64,000 bases of DNA. It comes from Manis javanica. Taxonomy: Eukaryota > Chordata > Mammalia > Pholidota > Manidae. Every line of letters starts with the position of its first letter. Positions within the stretch are counted from its first letter, which is position 1. The DNA lies in contig NC_133156.1 in NCBI RefSeq assembly GCF_040802235.1, forward strand, positions 26,183,343 through 26,247,342, read 5' to 3'. Both the position numbers and the translations under genes were made by a program. Positions 24,064-34,820 of this stretch are shown here, in pieces. The notes beneath the pieces were generated by a model. That model saw nothing but the letters and a program-made list of their open reading frames with translations. It was not told where the DNA came from and searched no databases.

Positions 24064-24625
24064 AAGAAAAGGGGAGGTAGTTATTTTGAGAGAAATCTTC
24101 TGCATCCATGGATGTTTCGTTGCTCTTGTCTAGCTTGGATTAATACTTAGTCCATAGGCACACACCTGATCATCTACATTTGCCCTCTTACAGCAATAAA
24201 CTATGTTCTCTACCTTTATCGTACATCTACCTACCACTTCAGCATTTTATTAAAAATAATAATAATAATAATAAGGGAGAAATGTGGGATTCACATATAA
24301 ATCAAGTATAAAAATCAAACAAATATTCATATTTGACCTGATTGTTTATAGTTCATAATGCGTGATCAAAACCGAAAGTTTCTGTGATGACTGCCCTTGT
24401 ACTGTTCACCATGTAAGAACTTTTTCACTATGTAAGAACTTGTTCACCATGTAAGAACTTGTTCGTTATGCTTCAGAAGATTGGAGACTGACGGGAATTA
24501 GGCTTGGGGTGGATTAATGATTGTGCACTGAGTCCCCTATACAGAATTTTATTGTTGTTAACAACCATTTGATCAATAAATATGAGAGATGCCCCCTCAA
24601 AAAAAAAAAAGAAAAGGGGAGGTAG
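24064..24625 (+). mobile_element. Short polyadenylated retroposon with 17-bp TSD, family not identified
   Basis: The sequence aagaaaaggggaggtag occurs at 24,064-24,080 and again at 24,609-24,625. Between them lies a 530-bp unit (24,081-24,608) ending in a poly(A) tail (24,600-24,610) that overlaps the second repeat. A poly(A) signal is in 'gatcaataaatatgagag' (about 24,573-24,590). Perfect TSDs plus an A tail are the signature of L1-machinery retrotransposition. The body has no tRNA or 7SL head, no intact ORF, an internal (aat)n tract at about 24,253-24,274 and three 19-bp tandem units at 24,405-24,461. I associate the 3' part with a repeat abundant in pangolins, from memory and unverified. 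It could instead be a processed copy of a non-coding RNA. Confidence 0.75.
24405..24470 (+). repeat. 19-bp tandem repeats inside the retroposon
   Basis: Three units of the form ttcaccatgtaagaacttg start at 24,405, 24,424 and 24,443, with a partial fourth (ttcgttatg) at 24,462-24,470. Units 2 and 3 differ by one base. Confidence 0.9.
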
Positions 24626-25369
24626 GTTTAAGAAAGTAACATATAAATATTATACAACACTCCCCTATCCTTAGCAAGGCCTGAAGCAGTACTCAGTAAT
24701 TAAACACAAATATTTCTGCAGCAAAACATATGAGTGTTAACATTAAGTGAAGTAAATAATTATAAGTAGTCTAACAGATCAGATCAGGCTTTGCCACGGA
24801 ATCAGTACAAATCGGGTCAGGTTTTATTGACAAATTAAAAAAAAAAACTTTCCATTTCAAAGCCTTTTAGACTGTACTGTAGCTATTAACCACGGGAAAA
24901 TTAACTTCATATTTATGTTTCCTCATTTATAAAATCAGAATAATACATGTATATACTTCACAAGGTTTTGTTTGGATTAAATGAATTAATGTAAGTAAAC
25001 TGCTTAGAGTAATAGTTCCTAGCAAATACTCATATTAACTACCAACTATTATCATTTTATTATCCCTTATGTCCCTTTTACTTCTGTTATTCCATGATGC
25101 TAAATAAATCAAACAATATTTAAATAAAGTTTAAATGTACAGTAGAAGAGATTTCATGGTACATGTTCTTATGGAGAAATTGCCACAAGAATTGTGTAGA
25201 ACTAAACTGCTATAATGGCTCATAGTGGGAAGCTGAGACCACAGGATGGGGTAGTCAGAAAAGGTTACAAAGAAGAATTGGGATTTAAAGTTACCTTAAA
25301 GCAAGTGGGGTTTTGATGGCTGAGAAGGAAGGGAATGTCATCAGTTAAGAAGTGGAAAGAGAATAGATG

Positions 25370-25575
25370 ATAAGAATCAAACAGACTTGCTTTGAATATG
25401 GCTCTACCACTTATAAGCTATGGGAATTTAAACAAGCCATGTGATCCCCCTGAGGCTTATTTTCTCTTATTTAAAAATAGAAATGAGGGCAATAATATCT
25501 TTCAGAATTACTGAGAAGTCTGGATATCATGTATGTAAATCACAATACAATGGCTAGTAAGGACTCCATAAATCC
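25370..25575 (+). repeat. MIR SINE, sense
   Basis: 'ccacttataagctatgggaa' and 'tgaggcttattttctcttat' follow the MIR sense order. Confidence 0.65.
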
Positions 25576-26845
25576 AGCCATTAGAGGAAAATGAACAGAT
25601 TTCAGGTCAACATAAATAAGGAAGACCTTTCTTGGCACAGGGTGGTGTATCTGTGAGGTACTGAGCTTTCTGTAACCACGGAGTTTGAGAGCCAACTATC
25701 TCACTTGTTTGAGAAGGCATTGCTGCTTGGGAAAGTGACAAGACTGGGTGCCACCTACTATCATTCTTTCCAATGAATGAGACTTTATCATCAGAGATTA
25801 TGATGAATTATTTTGAAGTTCATTTTAATTCAAGTTTTCCTTGTAATATGGGGGCCTTTAGGCTCTGAGAGTTAGTGGCCTAACTCAAGCAAGGGCTGAT
25901 AACAACAGAGAACGTTACATAGGTTGGGTAAACCCACCTACGTTTTTCCCTGAATACCAGGATGAGGATTTGGCTCCCAAAAGAAAGAAGGGGGACATAT
26001 TTTAAGTATCTTTTACTCTGCAGGTTCCTTATCATATTACTCAGAGAGGCTTCTTCCCTCCCTATGGCAGTGAAATTAGAACTTTCTCATTATTTGTCTT
26101 CTCCCTGTTCCTCAGTTCTCTCCTTCCTTTTCCTTCCACTGTTCTTCATGTCCATTCATTCCCACTGTCATTTTTTCCAATGTTCGTCTCAACATTATCA
26201 TCACTCCAGAGTTGTTTGTAAGAGGCCAAGTACTATTAGGAGGAGGTGAGATATGGCAGCTTAGCCTTCCCTGTGTATCTCAATGTCCTCTGAACACCTT
26301 GGAGGAAAGGTACCAAATAAACCCAAGCTACTATTATCACCAAGTACCACAGTGCAGAGCATATTATTGGTGCCAAATAAATAATTCCCCTTGGCAAGTC
26401 AATAGAGCGAGAGTGTGACTAGCCTGCAGCCTGGCTGGGACACAGGTTACACTGAGATACAGCTTTGGAAGGAACCGTACATCAAAATAATGGCCTGAGA
26501 TGTCAATGAGGGACTCCTGTCCTTTCAAGCGGGTGGTTTTCAACAGTTCAGCATTCATGGAGGCTTTGCTGGGAATGAATTTCCCTTAAAGAGTCCGATT
26601 TGTGTCTGCTAAAAAATACTTGTACTTAATTGAGTATTGCTCCAGACCTTGCCATAAGATTATTGTATAATATTTATAAACTACTTCCCTAACAAGGCTC
26701 ACCATTATCAATATTTACAGTGATGGTAACGCTTGCTTACTTAGCTTTTGCCATCTTCTGCTAATATAAAATCTGATAGTTTGAAAGTGTGAAGCAATAT
26801 TTGAAATGTCTAATATCAGCATGAATAAGCATAATAGTAATACTA
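25576..26845. other. Unannotated spacer
   Basis: Nothing recognised. The open frames at 25,962-26,418 have no family motif. Confidence 0.4.
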
Positions 26846-26849
26846 GTAT

Positions 26850-27085
26850 TTGCTGAGCACTATTTCACTCCTATGTGAGAAGCGCTGCATGAAGTATTTA
26901 ACATGTATCACCTAATTAAAGTCTTACAACAATCCTACGATGTTGGTACTATTATGTCCATTTTACTATGGAGAAAACCAAAGCTCCACAATTTGATAAA
27001 ATTTCCTAGGGCTACCTAGCTGGTAATTGCTGAAACAGGATCCTTCTGACTTTAAGTCATAAGCTAAAATGCCTCCAGTATAAAA
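26850..27085 (-). repeat. MIR SINE, antisense
   Basis: 'tttgctgagcactatttcac', 'caatcctacgatgttggtac' and 'agggctacctagctggtaat' follow antisense MIR order. Confidence 0.75.
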
Positions 27086-27729
27086 GCACAGCTTATTAAA
27101 CAAACTAGTATTTTAATGTATTCGGGAGAAATGTTTAAGAAACCTTAGAGAAAATTATTTTTCAAAGCTTCTTACACAAATTAGAATAATGCACTTCCAT
27201 TTTTAATTATATGTTAATTCCCTAACAGTCCCAGCTGTTACTTCAATGAAATTAACTAAGATATCCACCAGTAACACTTATTTAGACTGGCTTTTAGTAG
27301 GTAATAGAAAACTGCAAGTCTCTGTATTTCCTAATTTGGGCTAGTCTCATTTAGTATGAAACTGCTCTACAAGCTTTAGAAAACAGAGTCCTGAAATCAG
27401 ATATATGATACTGACGTCATTAGCAAACTTTCTTCACAGTTCCATGGAACACATAGCAATTTGAATTAGCCAGCCAGACTCTTGAGTTTCAACCTCTTCT
27501 TACTCTAATGTTCCTGAACACACCAAATAAAGGTGATTTATCTCCCATTCTCCAAGCTGCCATGAAGCCAAGGATTAGAGACTAGAAAATGGCATCTTCG
27601 TCATTAATGTAGTGCTGGCACTGTTCTGTTCTATGAGTAGGAAGATGATTACATCATGATGAGATTGTGAATTAAACAACCCTTCGTGTAAGAAGAGTTG
27701 GGAAAGGGGAACAGAATTAAGATATCTAG
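27086..27729. other. Unannotated spacer
   Basis: AT-rich. Nothing recognised. Confidence 0.4.
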
Positions 27730-27840
27730 TTTCTATCTTATCTCAGATATGCCACCAAAAGGCTAATTTCAGTCAAGACTCTTTCCTTTCTCTAGGCCTA
27801 CATTTTCCCATATGAATAGTTGAGATGTTTGATAGATGCT
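27730..27840 (+). repeat. MIR-like fragment, sense
   Basis: 'tcagtcaagactctttcctttc' and 'ggcctacattttcccatat' resemble a worn MIR core. Confidence 0.45.
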
Positions 27841-28910
27841 TTTTAAATGAATACTAGAATAAATGAACACATAAAGAACATACTTAGCTGACCTCCAATG
27901 TGCTATCAGCTCCAACATCTCGGGAATATCAGGTTTCTTCCTCTGGCTGGAGCACAGCTTTGTTTCAGAACAGTAACTATGGAAGAACCATGGCTGGAAT
28001 TGGAAGAACCTGAAACAGATTTATTATCCCGTGCTTGGCTTTAACTTGAATAAGTATCTATAGTTCCAGGGACTTCTATTCAGAGACCAAGAATTGTAGT
28101 ATCTTAAGATATCAGCATTGACATGGACAGTAGGTCATCTAATCCAGCTTCATCATAACATTGGCATCTTCAAAGGAATCTATGATGCTTTAAATCAAGA
28201 AAGAAATAAGCATTTCAAGCTTCCTGGCAGAACCACAAGCAGAGTATGGGGTCTTTGTTGTCCCAGTGAGATGTTACAACCTACAGTCCACTTTATTTCT
28301 GTGTGGAAGACCAGACTCTTATTCTTCTCCTAGAGAAAATGCCTGAGGAAGCTGCTTCAGCTTTGCTTTTGATCTGGCCTAGTTTAGAAGATGAATCAGC
28401 GGGTCTCTAAAGGTTATGGAAAAGCAGCTCCAATTTAAATCTTCCTCCTAACCTGTCCCTGTTCGATGAGCCTAGCTCCCTAGGCTAAGAATTCCTTGCA
28501 GAAAGTCTGACTTGATGGAACTTGCAACTGGAACTTCCAGTCTTGATTACTCAGCCCTCATTTTTCAATGAGCAATCAATTTCAGTCAGTTACTACTGGC
28601 CTGTGCCCAGAAGTCAGGCTGCCGGGAGAAACAGACTGTAACTTGCAAATGGAAGATGAAATTCACAGAATCTACCTTGGTAAAGTACAGTTGCTACTGT
28701 TTAAAGCTTTTAAATGGCTATTGAATAGTCATGGGATAGTTAGCTTTACAGAAGTAACATCTTGCTGCTCTGGTAGTATTAAAACTCAGTTACAAAGAGG
28801 AAGAATAAAAAATATGTATCAAATACAAATATAGGACTTTTAAAATTTAAGAAGGAAAAGGATATCTTCCTTTAAGATGATTTATTTCAGCATGCATTCT
28901 TATATACAGA
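27841..28910. other. Unannotated spacer
   Basis: Nothing certain. The open frames at 28,118-28,333 and 28,568-28,834 have no recognisable domain. Confidence 0.4.
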
Positions 28911-28914
28911 TATA

Positions 28915-29060
28915 CATGCATTTATTCATTTGTTCAACATACACCCCTTATGCTAAACATCGTGCTAACTGCAAGGGATATTTGAAGAACCAGTTTCTAA
29001 TTCCAAGAAGTTTATAGTTTATAAGTAGAGATAGATGAGTAAACATATTAAAATATGATG
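28915..29060 (-). repeat. L2 fragment, antisense
   Basis: 'ttcatttgttcaacatacac' and 'taaacatcgtgctaactgca' match the antisense L2 3' end. Confidence 0.55.
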
Positions 29061-29064
29061 TCAG

Positions 29065-29715
29065 TGATTCCTCTATTTTTCCCTTAACCCTAATATCCAA
29101 TTTCCATGAAATCTGACATATACCTTGAATTCTTCCTCTTCTGTCCCATCTCTACTACCATATCCCAGTCCAAACCTCCATCATCTCTCTCTGGATTACT
29201 GAAATACCTCCTGAAGTATCTCCCTGAGTCTGCTATCACTTCTATAGTCCATTGTCCATGAACAGCCAGATATCAGAATAAGCTGATATTTTTAAAACAT
29301 ATACAAAAACATATCACTGTACTATTTAAAATGAGCTGATTCTTGATGCACTTAGAAACAACAGCCTACAATGTCCTGAACAATTTTGACTGAATCAATC
29401 ACATCTTTTACTCTTCCACTTGCCGGTAAAGCACCAGCTACCCTGATCTTTTCTTTTCTCTTTTTTCATTGTCCTAAATCTTTTCAAGGTTTGCTCCTCA
29501 TTATTCAACCTTCAGCTTATATGCCATACCCTCAGATGTGGCCTTTCTTAACCATCCCATCTACAGCTACCCAGTAGGTACTCTCTACTTCAACACCCTG
29601 TTTGATTGTCTTTATGAAACGTACATAATGCATTTTTATTTATGTCTTGTCCATCTTGTTTACCATTCCATTCACAGTGCTTAAAATAGCACCCTAACAA
29701 ATAGTTGAAACAGCA
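29065..29715 (+). repeat. L2 fragment, sense, long
   Basis: A C/T-rich run of L2-like words includes 'gcctacaatgtcctgaacaa', 'catgcatttttatttatg'-like text near 29,630, and a terminal 'cacagtgcttaaaatagcac'. About 650 bp, gapped. Confidence 0.6.
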
Positions 29716-30077
29716 AAGCTCAGCTTCCTAAAGGCCACGAGCAAAGTCTGCCTCCTTCTAGCTGATCCCCAGCAGCAACACTGTAGGTGCTCCAGAACTA
29801 TTTATTAGCTGAATGAGGTTCCTAAGAAAGAGTCCTCCTCCAAGAGGATCAGTGAGAGGCATGGAAGACTGCCTGCATGGCACGGGCCACTCCTCCAAGA
29901 CACTGGACCCATCAGCATGGGCAAAACATCTTGCTCATAACAGGTTCAAAGAGAATGATGACAAAGCAGAATCAAATACATCTGTATTTCCTTCTACTAA
30001 TTAATTTGAAAGGAAAGACCAAAGATTCTATCCTCAAATTACTCCCTCTACCATGTATAGATTTGTACTGCTTGCAT

Positions 30078-30086
30078 GTATATATA

Positions 30087-30163
<77 letters not shown>
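30078..30163. repeat. (TG)n(TA)n microsatellite
   Basis: About nine TG units are followed by about 29 uninterrupted TA units. The open frames crossing it on both strands (poly Tyr-Ile) are artefacts. The TA run is self-complementary and likely length-variable. Confidence 0.98.
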
Positions 30164-30166
<3 letters not shown>

Positions 30167-30399
30167 TAAGTGTGTGTTTGTGTTCAACCAAGAGCGAATA
30201 TCTACACATGTAGGCAAAAAGCAGTTTCCAATAAAAATCCCTTTAAAGTGCCCATTACCCCAACCAAATACATATCTCCCTGACCGGTCCTGGTACCTGC
30301 AAAACCCATTATTATTCCTGACTCCCAAGTTATCATATTAAAATCCCTCTTATAAGATGAAAAAATTATATGGAAGGATCCATAAAACTGACTCTTACT

Positions 30400-30590
30400 T
30401 TTGCACAGAACTTTTCAATGTACAGAGCCTGGCAAATCTATCAACTCCTTTTGTGTTCACACAGATTATTGTTTCCATTTTATAGATGAGGAAACAGGTC
30501 TAGAGAGATAAAATGGCTTGTACAAAGTGTAACAGCTGATGTATGACAAATTCAAGATCAAAACCTGGGTCTTTTGGCTCAAAGGAGAGA
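30400..30590 (-). repeat. MIR SINE, antisense
   Basis: 'ttccattttatagatgagga' with 'aacaggtctagagagataaa' is the antisense MIR core. Confidence 0.75.
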
Positions 30591-31429
30591 TCAGAGTATA
30601 TAACCCAAAACTGGTAAGATTTGATAATGAAATAGTAGCCAGACCCTGGGAGCTGAGGTGCGACAGGAAGGTACAGCAGCGAGAGAGGAGACTATCTATC
30701 CAAGCACTGGTGTAGGTCAGGGAGAAAATTTGCCCAGATCTAGGTAAAGAGCCTCCAGTGGTCATTTCCTTTCCAGGGCATCTGGCCTCCCAGTTTTACC
30801 TTCTCCGCTGGGATTAATCCATGACTAGACTCAGAGCCATTTTCCAAGTTATGAATCATTTGAGAGCAGTGCTGCCTCAGCAAGAACCAGCAAGGTGACT
30901 GCTAAACATCAGGAGAAGACAAAAGGGAAGTGGAGATGGGCACTGAGGCAGTCACCCAGAGGAACTCAAGATGGACACAGCCACAGTCAGAGAGACACCC
31001 CAGTAGAGGTGCCAGGGGCTGACATTTAACTAGGACAGAAAACAAGGGAGCACATGGAGCCACAGAACAATTTAAAATCAAAATTCATCAACTCCTTCAC
31101 TGCCCAACCACCACTGCAGGAGAATCCCTATTCTAGCACTTTGAATTAGGCTATTCATTTCCAAACTGTGAAGTGAAGCCCTCAAGAGATGATAAAATCA
31201 GAATTCCCCTAACCTAAAATTCAGTAGGAAACTATGTAGTAGGCGGTATAAATGTTGTAGAGTCCTGCTGCTGCTCTAGGTTGACATCAGGTAGAGTGCT
31301 CTGAGAGATCTGCCCTGTGTTGACCTTCCCATTCCCATGGAATGCTAGGGTTCAGCACTCAGTGACAATAAGCCTGAGATCAAGAATTTGATCCCATTTG
31401 GGCAATTTTGCCCACTGTATTCCTTGATC
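30591..31429. other. Unannotated spacer
   Basis: Nothing recognised. Confidence 0.4.
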
Positions 31430-31910
31430 AGGCACTGGCTCCCAACCCTAGCTTCCCACTCAGCACCGCAAATGATCACAAACTGTACTCTGCTCCCACC
31501 AGAAGAGTAAAATCTGACCTCAGCTACAAAACAACCAGATTCACTTCTGAAACTAGCCACAGACTGCCATCTAAGCCTGGGCACAGAATCAGCCTTAATC
31601 CCAACCAACACTGCGCCCTAAGCCTGGACACAAGAGTGAGGCCATTGATTAATTCTTACTCAACAATTATTAAAGTGCCTATTATATGCCAGGCTTTCTT
31701 CTGGGCAGTAACGGTAGGGTGAGTAAAAATATTCTGGAAGAAAAACAAGTCAATTAATTACAATTTTTGTATGCATTTACTGTGATGATTTATCTTCAAA
31801 CATAAATTGACTCCAGACCTCAGTCACAGATCGACTCATAAGCCCCAGACACAGACTGAGCTTTAGTCCCAGCCATAGACAGAGCCAGAGCTGAAGCTGG
31901 GTGTCTATGG
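31430..31910. repeat. Degenerate internally repetitive block, split by an L2 fragment
   Basis: Words of the type 'gacctcag..acaga', 'agcct.ggcacagaat' and 'cagactgagctttagtccca' recur at 31,510-31,640 and 31,805-31,890 with irregular spacing. It looks like an old, decayed short tandem array. L2-like sequence (31,650-31,740) separates the two halves. Open frames on both strands are by-products. Confidence 0.35.
31650..31740 (-). repeat. L2 fragment, antisense
   Basis: 'attaaagtgcctattatatg' and 'ccaggctttcttctgggcag' match the antisense L2 3' end. Confidence 0.6.
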
Positions 31911-33769
31911 CCAGGTAAAAATTTGAGAAATTATAGGAAGAGCTTCTTAAAACCACCTCAGGCAATACTGGGATTAAGTGCCAATAAATACCTGACAAAC
32001 TACAAAAGCAATCATTCAGTGTATGGTGATGTGGAGAGAAACCAATAAATTTTTCCATTAATACTGAAACAGACAAACACACATGGAAACACACTCTAGT
32101 TTAGTAGCATCCACCAGGAGTGCGTGAAGTCTGCTGTGTGCACATTAATTATTAGTGGAATACAGGATGGAAGCAGTCGATGAAGGGAACTATAGGATCT
32201 AGAGTAATGTCTGAATAACTACCTAGAGGTGATGGGATTTGAAGGGTCAAGACATAGGGAAAGAGACAGATTCCGTATAGAGAGGTCAGCACATAAAATC
32301 TGGATAGTGGAATGCTCATGCCGTCTGTAGAAAAGGAGATAAATATCACTGGATTAGAGGATACTCTGGAGGAAGATGCAGTATCAGAAAAGTGAGTAGG
32401 GTCATTTTATGGCCAGATTTAAATGCCAGGCAGAGGCTCCCAACAGCAAGAGAATATGCTAATAAATTCAGTTCAGTTTGGAATACATTTTAAGGAACAG
32501 CTATGAGCTTTTCATTCACTTTTGTATACCCAGAACTTAGTTTCAGTCTTTTAGCAATACTCAGTTACACGGAAGGAACAGGAACGTAAGGGAGTGCGAA
32601 GTGGAAAGGGCAGGAGAAGATGAGAAGGTTCTGCCGACAGTTCTGTATCGATGAAGCTATGAGAGTAGCACCAAGAATTTAGAAAGCTCGGTAGAAACAG
32701 ATCTCATTGATTAAACCACCTTGAACTAGTCTCCTAAAGAGCAATTTTGTAGCCTCCACTTTGGAACTATCCAGTTATCTTTCTGGCCTCCTGTCCTCCC
32801 CCAAATGATCAGGGATATTAGAGCAGTAATTGAGCTTGTAAGGTTGGAGGATAGAGATAGCCGTGATGAAAGACTGAGCCATGAGGTTTCCTCAACAATG
32901 AATTGAATCCCGGAGCATATAAAAACCAGGAAAAGATCACTTAATAAACTCCTTCCCAGATTCCTTTAACTCTAAGAAACTAAACCCAGGTATTGAACCC
33001 AGTGGTGCATCTGACCCTGCCAAACAATCAAGTTATAGGGACAGGAAGGAAAAGGATAAAGAAGAAAAACTAATTCACTACAATTGGGGTTAATCCCACT
33101 CAAAGCCTCAATCCATGTTAGCAGCTAATCCAGTTAGTACAGCTTTCCTGGGGAGCTTTGATAAATCCTTTAGTCTCTTGCTTGAACCACAGGTGCCTGA
33201 ACGGCTCAGCATTCATGAAGAGATCCATCAATAATGCACAGACCTGGCTCCCATCAGGTCTGCCAACACCTTAACCCAAATCAACACCCCACTCAAGGTT
33301 CAGGGCCTTCCCACACATCACTATCCTGCTTCACAATTTTAAAGTAATCAATCCAGCTCTTAAATTTTTAATCTTGCGTTTCTCAAAAGTCCTCTTATAT
33401 GTGATTAAACTGTTGTTCACAGATTATAAAATCCTTGAGATTAGGAATTGTGCTTTAGATTTCTACAGACAATCCCCAAAAGTACCTAGGACAGAGCTTG
33501 GCCCAGAGAGGGAGTTTATAAAGTATCTGTTTATATTGTCTATTGATAATGACGGCCTCTTAGATACTAGGACTCAATGCATGTATCAATGACATGGAAT
33601 TTGAATACTAGTCTCCCCCTTCTCTAGGTCACTCTGATAGGCTATGTTGCTATCTTGGGCCTCATATAATTTCATTTTATAAGTGGGAATTCAAATTTTA
33701 AATAATTCTATAATACTCCTAAGCAAAACTGTGCAGATAAAATTCACTTCTAATATTACCAATTTATGT
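31911..33769. other. Unannotated spacer
   Basis: No gene or clear repeat. A worn MIR core may lie near 33,610-33,690 ('gggcctcatataatttcatt'). Confidence 0.4.
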
Positions 33770-34483
33770 TTTAAAACATTTTTATTGTGTTAAATGTATA
33801 TACAGTCAGCAGTGTTATGCAACCATCACCACTACCCGTTTCCAGCACTTTTTCATGATCCCAAAAAGAAACTGTACCCTTTAAACAATAATTCCTCATT
33901 CTCGTCACTGCCTAGGCTCTGATATCTCCTATATTCTGTCCTATGAATTTGCATATTCTAGGTACTTCATGTAAGTGGAATCTTTCAACAACTGTCCTTT
34001 GTATCTGGCCTATTTTCATTTAACAAAATGTGCTTAGATTCATGAGGTTGGGGAGATAGAAACTTCACGTTGTAGCATGTATCACTCCTTTTTCTGGCTG
34101 AATAATATTCTACTGTAAGTATGTACCACTGTTTGTCCATTTATCTGTTGATGGAGGTTTGGGTTGTTTCTGCCTTTTGGCAATGGTGAATGACGCTGCT
34201 GTGAACACTGGTATACAAGTATCTGTTCAAGTCCCTGACTTTAATACTTTTGAGTACACACCTAGGAGTGAAATTGCTGGATCATATGATAATTTGATGA
34301 TTAACTTTTTGAGGAACCACTAAACTGTTTTCCACAGGAGCTGAAGCATTTCACATTTTCACCAGCAATGGATTCCAGTTTCTCCACCTCTCCAACACTT
34401 GTTAGTTTCTGGTTTTGTTGTTTTGTTGAGAACAGCCATCCTAATGGGTGTGATGTATTATCTCATTGTGGTTTTGATTTTTT
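33770..34483 (-). mobile_element. Older L1 3' fragment, antisense, left part
   Basis: 'acatttttattgtgttaaat' and the text through 'ggctgaataatattctactg' are the antisense 3' UTR and ORF2 end of an old L1M. L1-B interrupts it at 34,484 and it continues at 40,550. Confidence 0.85.
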
Positions 34484-34820
34484 TATAATTTTATTTTGGT
34501 ATCATTAATCTACAGTTACATTATGTTTACTAGGCTCCCCCTTCACCAAGTCCCCCCCACATCCCCATTCACAGTCACTGTCCATCAGTGTAGTAAGATG
34601 CTGTAAAATCACTACTTGTCTTCTCTGTGTTGCACAGTCCTCCCCGTGCCCCCCCCAACACTATACATGCTAATCATAATGCCCCCTTTCTTTTTTTCCC
34701 GCCCTTATCCCTCCCTTCCCACCCGTTCTCCCCAGTTCCTTTCCCTTTGGTAACTATCAGTAAATTTTTGGGTTCTGTGCTTCTGCTACTGTTTTGTTCC
34801 TTCAGTTTTCCTTTGTTCTT
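34484..34820 (-). other. L1-B 3' UTR and A tail
   Basis: Contains the same C-rich (G-rich in sense) tract as L1-A, at 34,535-34,567, and a sense poly(A) signal in the terminal 'AAAATAAAATTATAAAAA'. The end abuts the TSD. Confidence 0.85.

Noticed and set aside
24064..24625. Direct repeats as a CRISPR or satellite signal
   Set aside because: Only two long copies, flanking a poly(A)-ended insert, which is a TSD. The internal 19-bp units have no spacers.
29877..30341. 154-codon plus-strand and 118-codon minus-strand open frames
   Set aside because: Both exist because the (TG)n(TA)n repeat has no stops. The peptides are poly Tyr-Ile with no domain.
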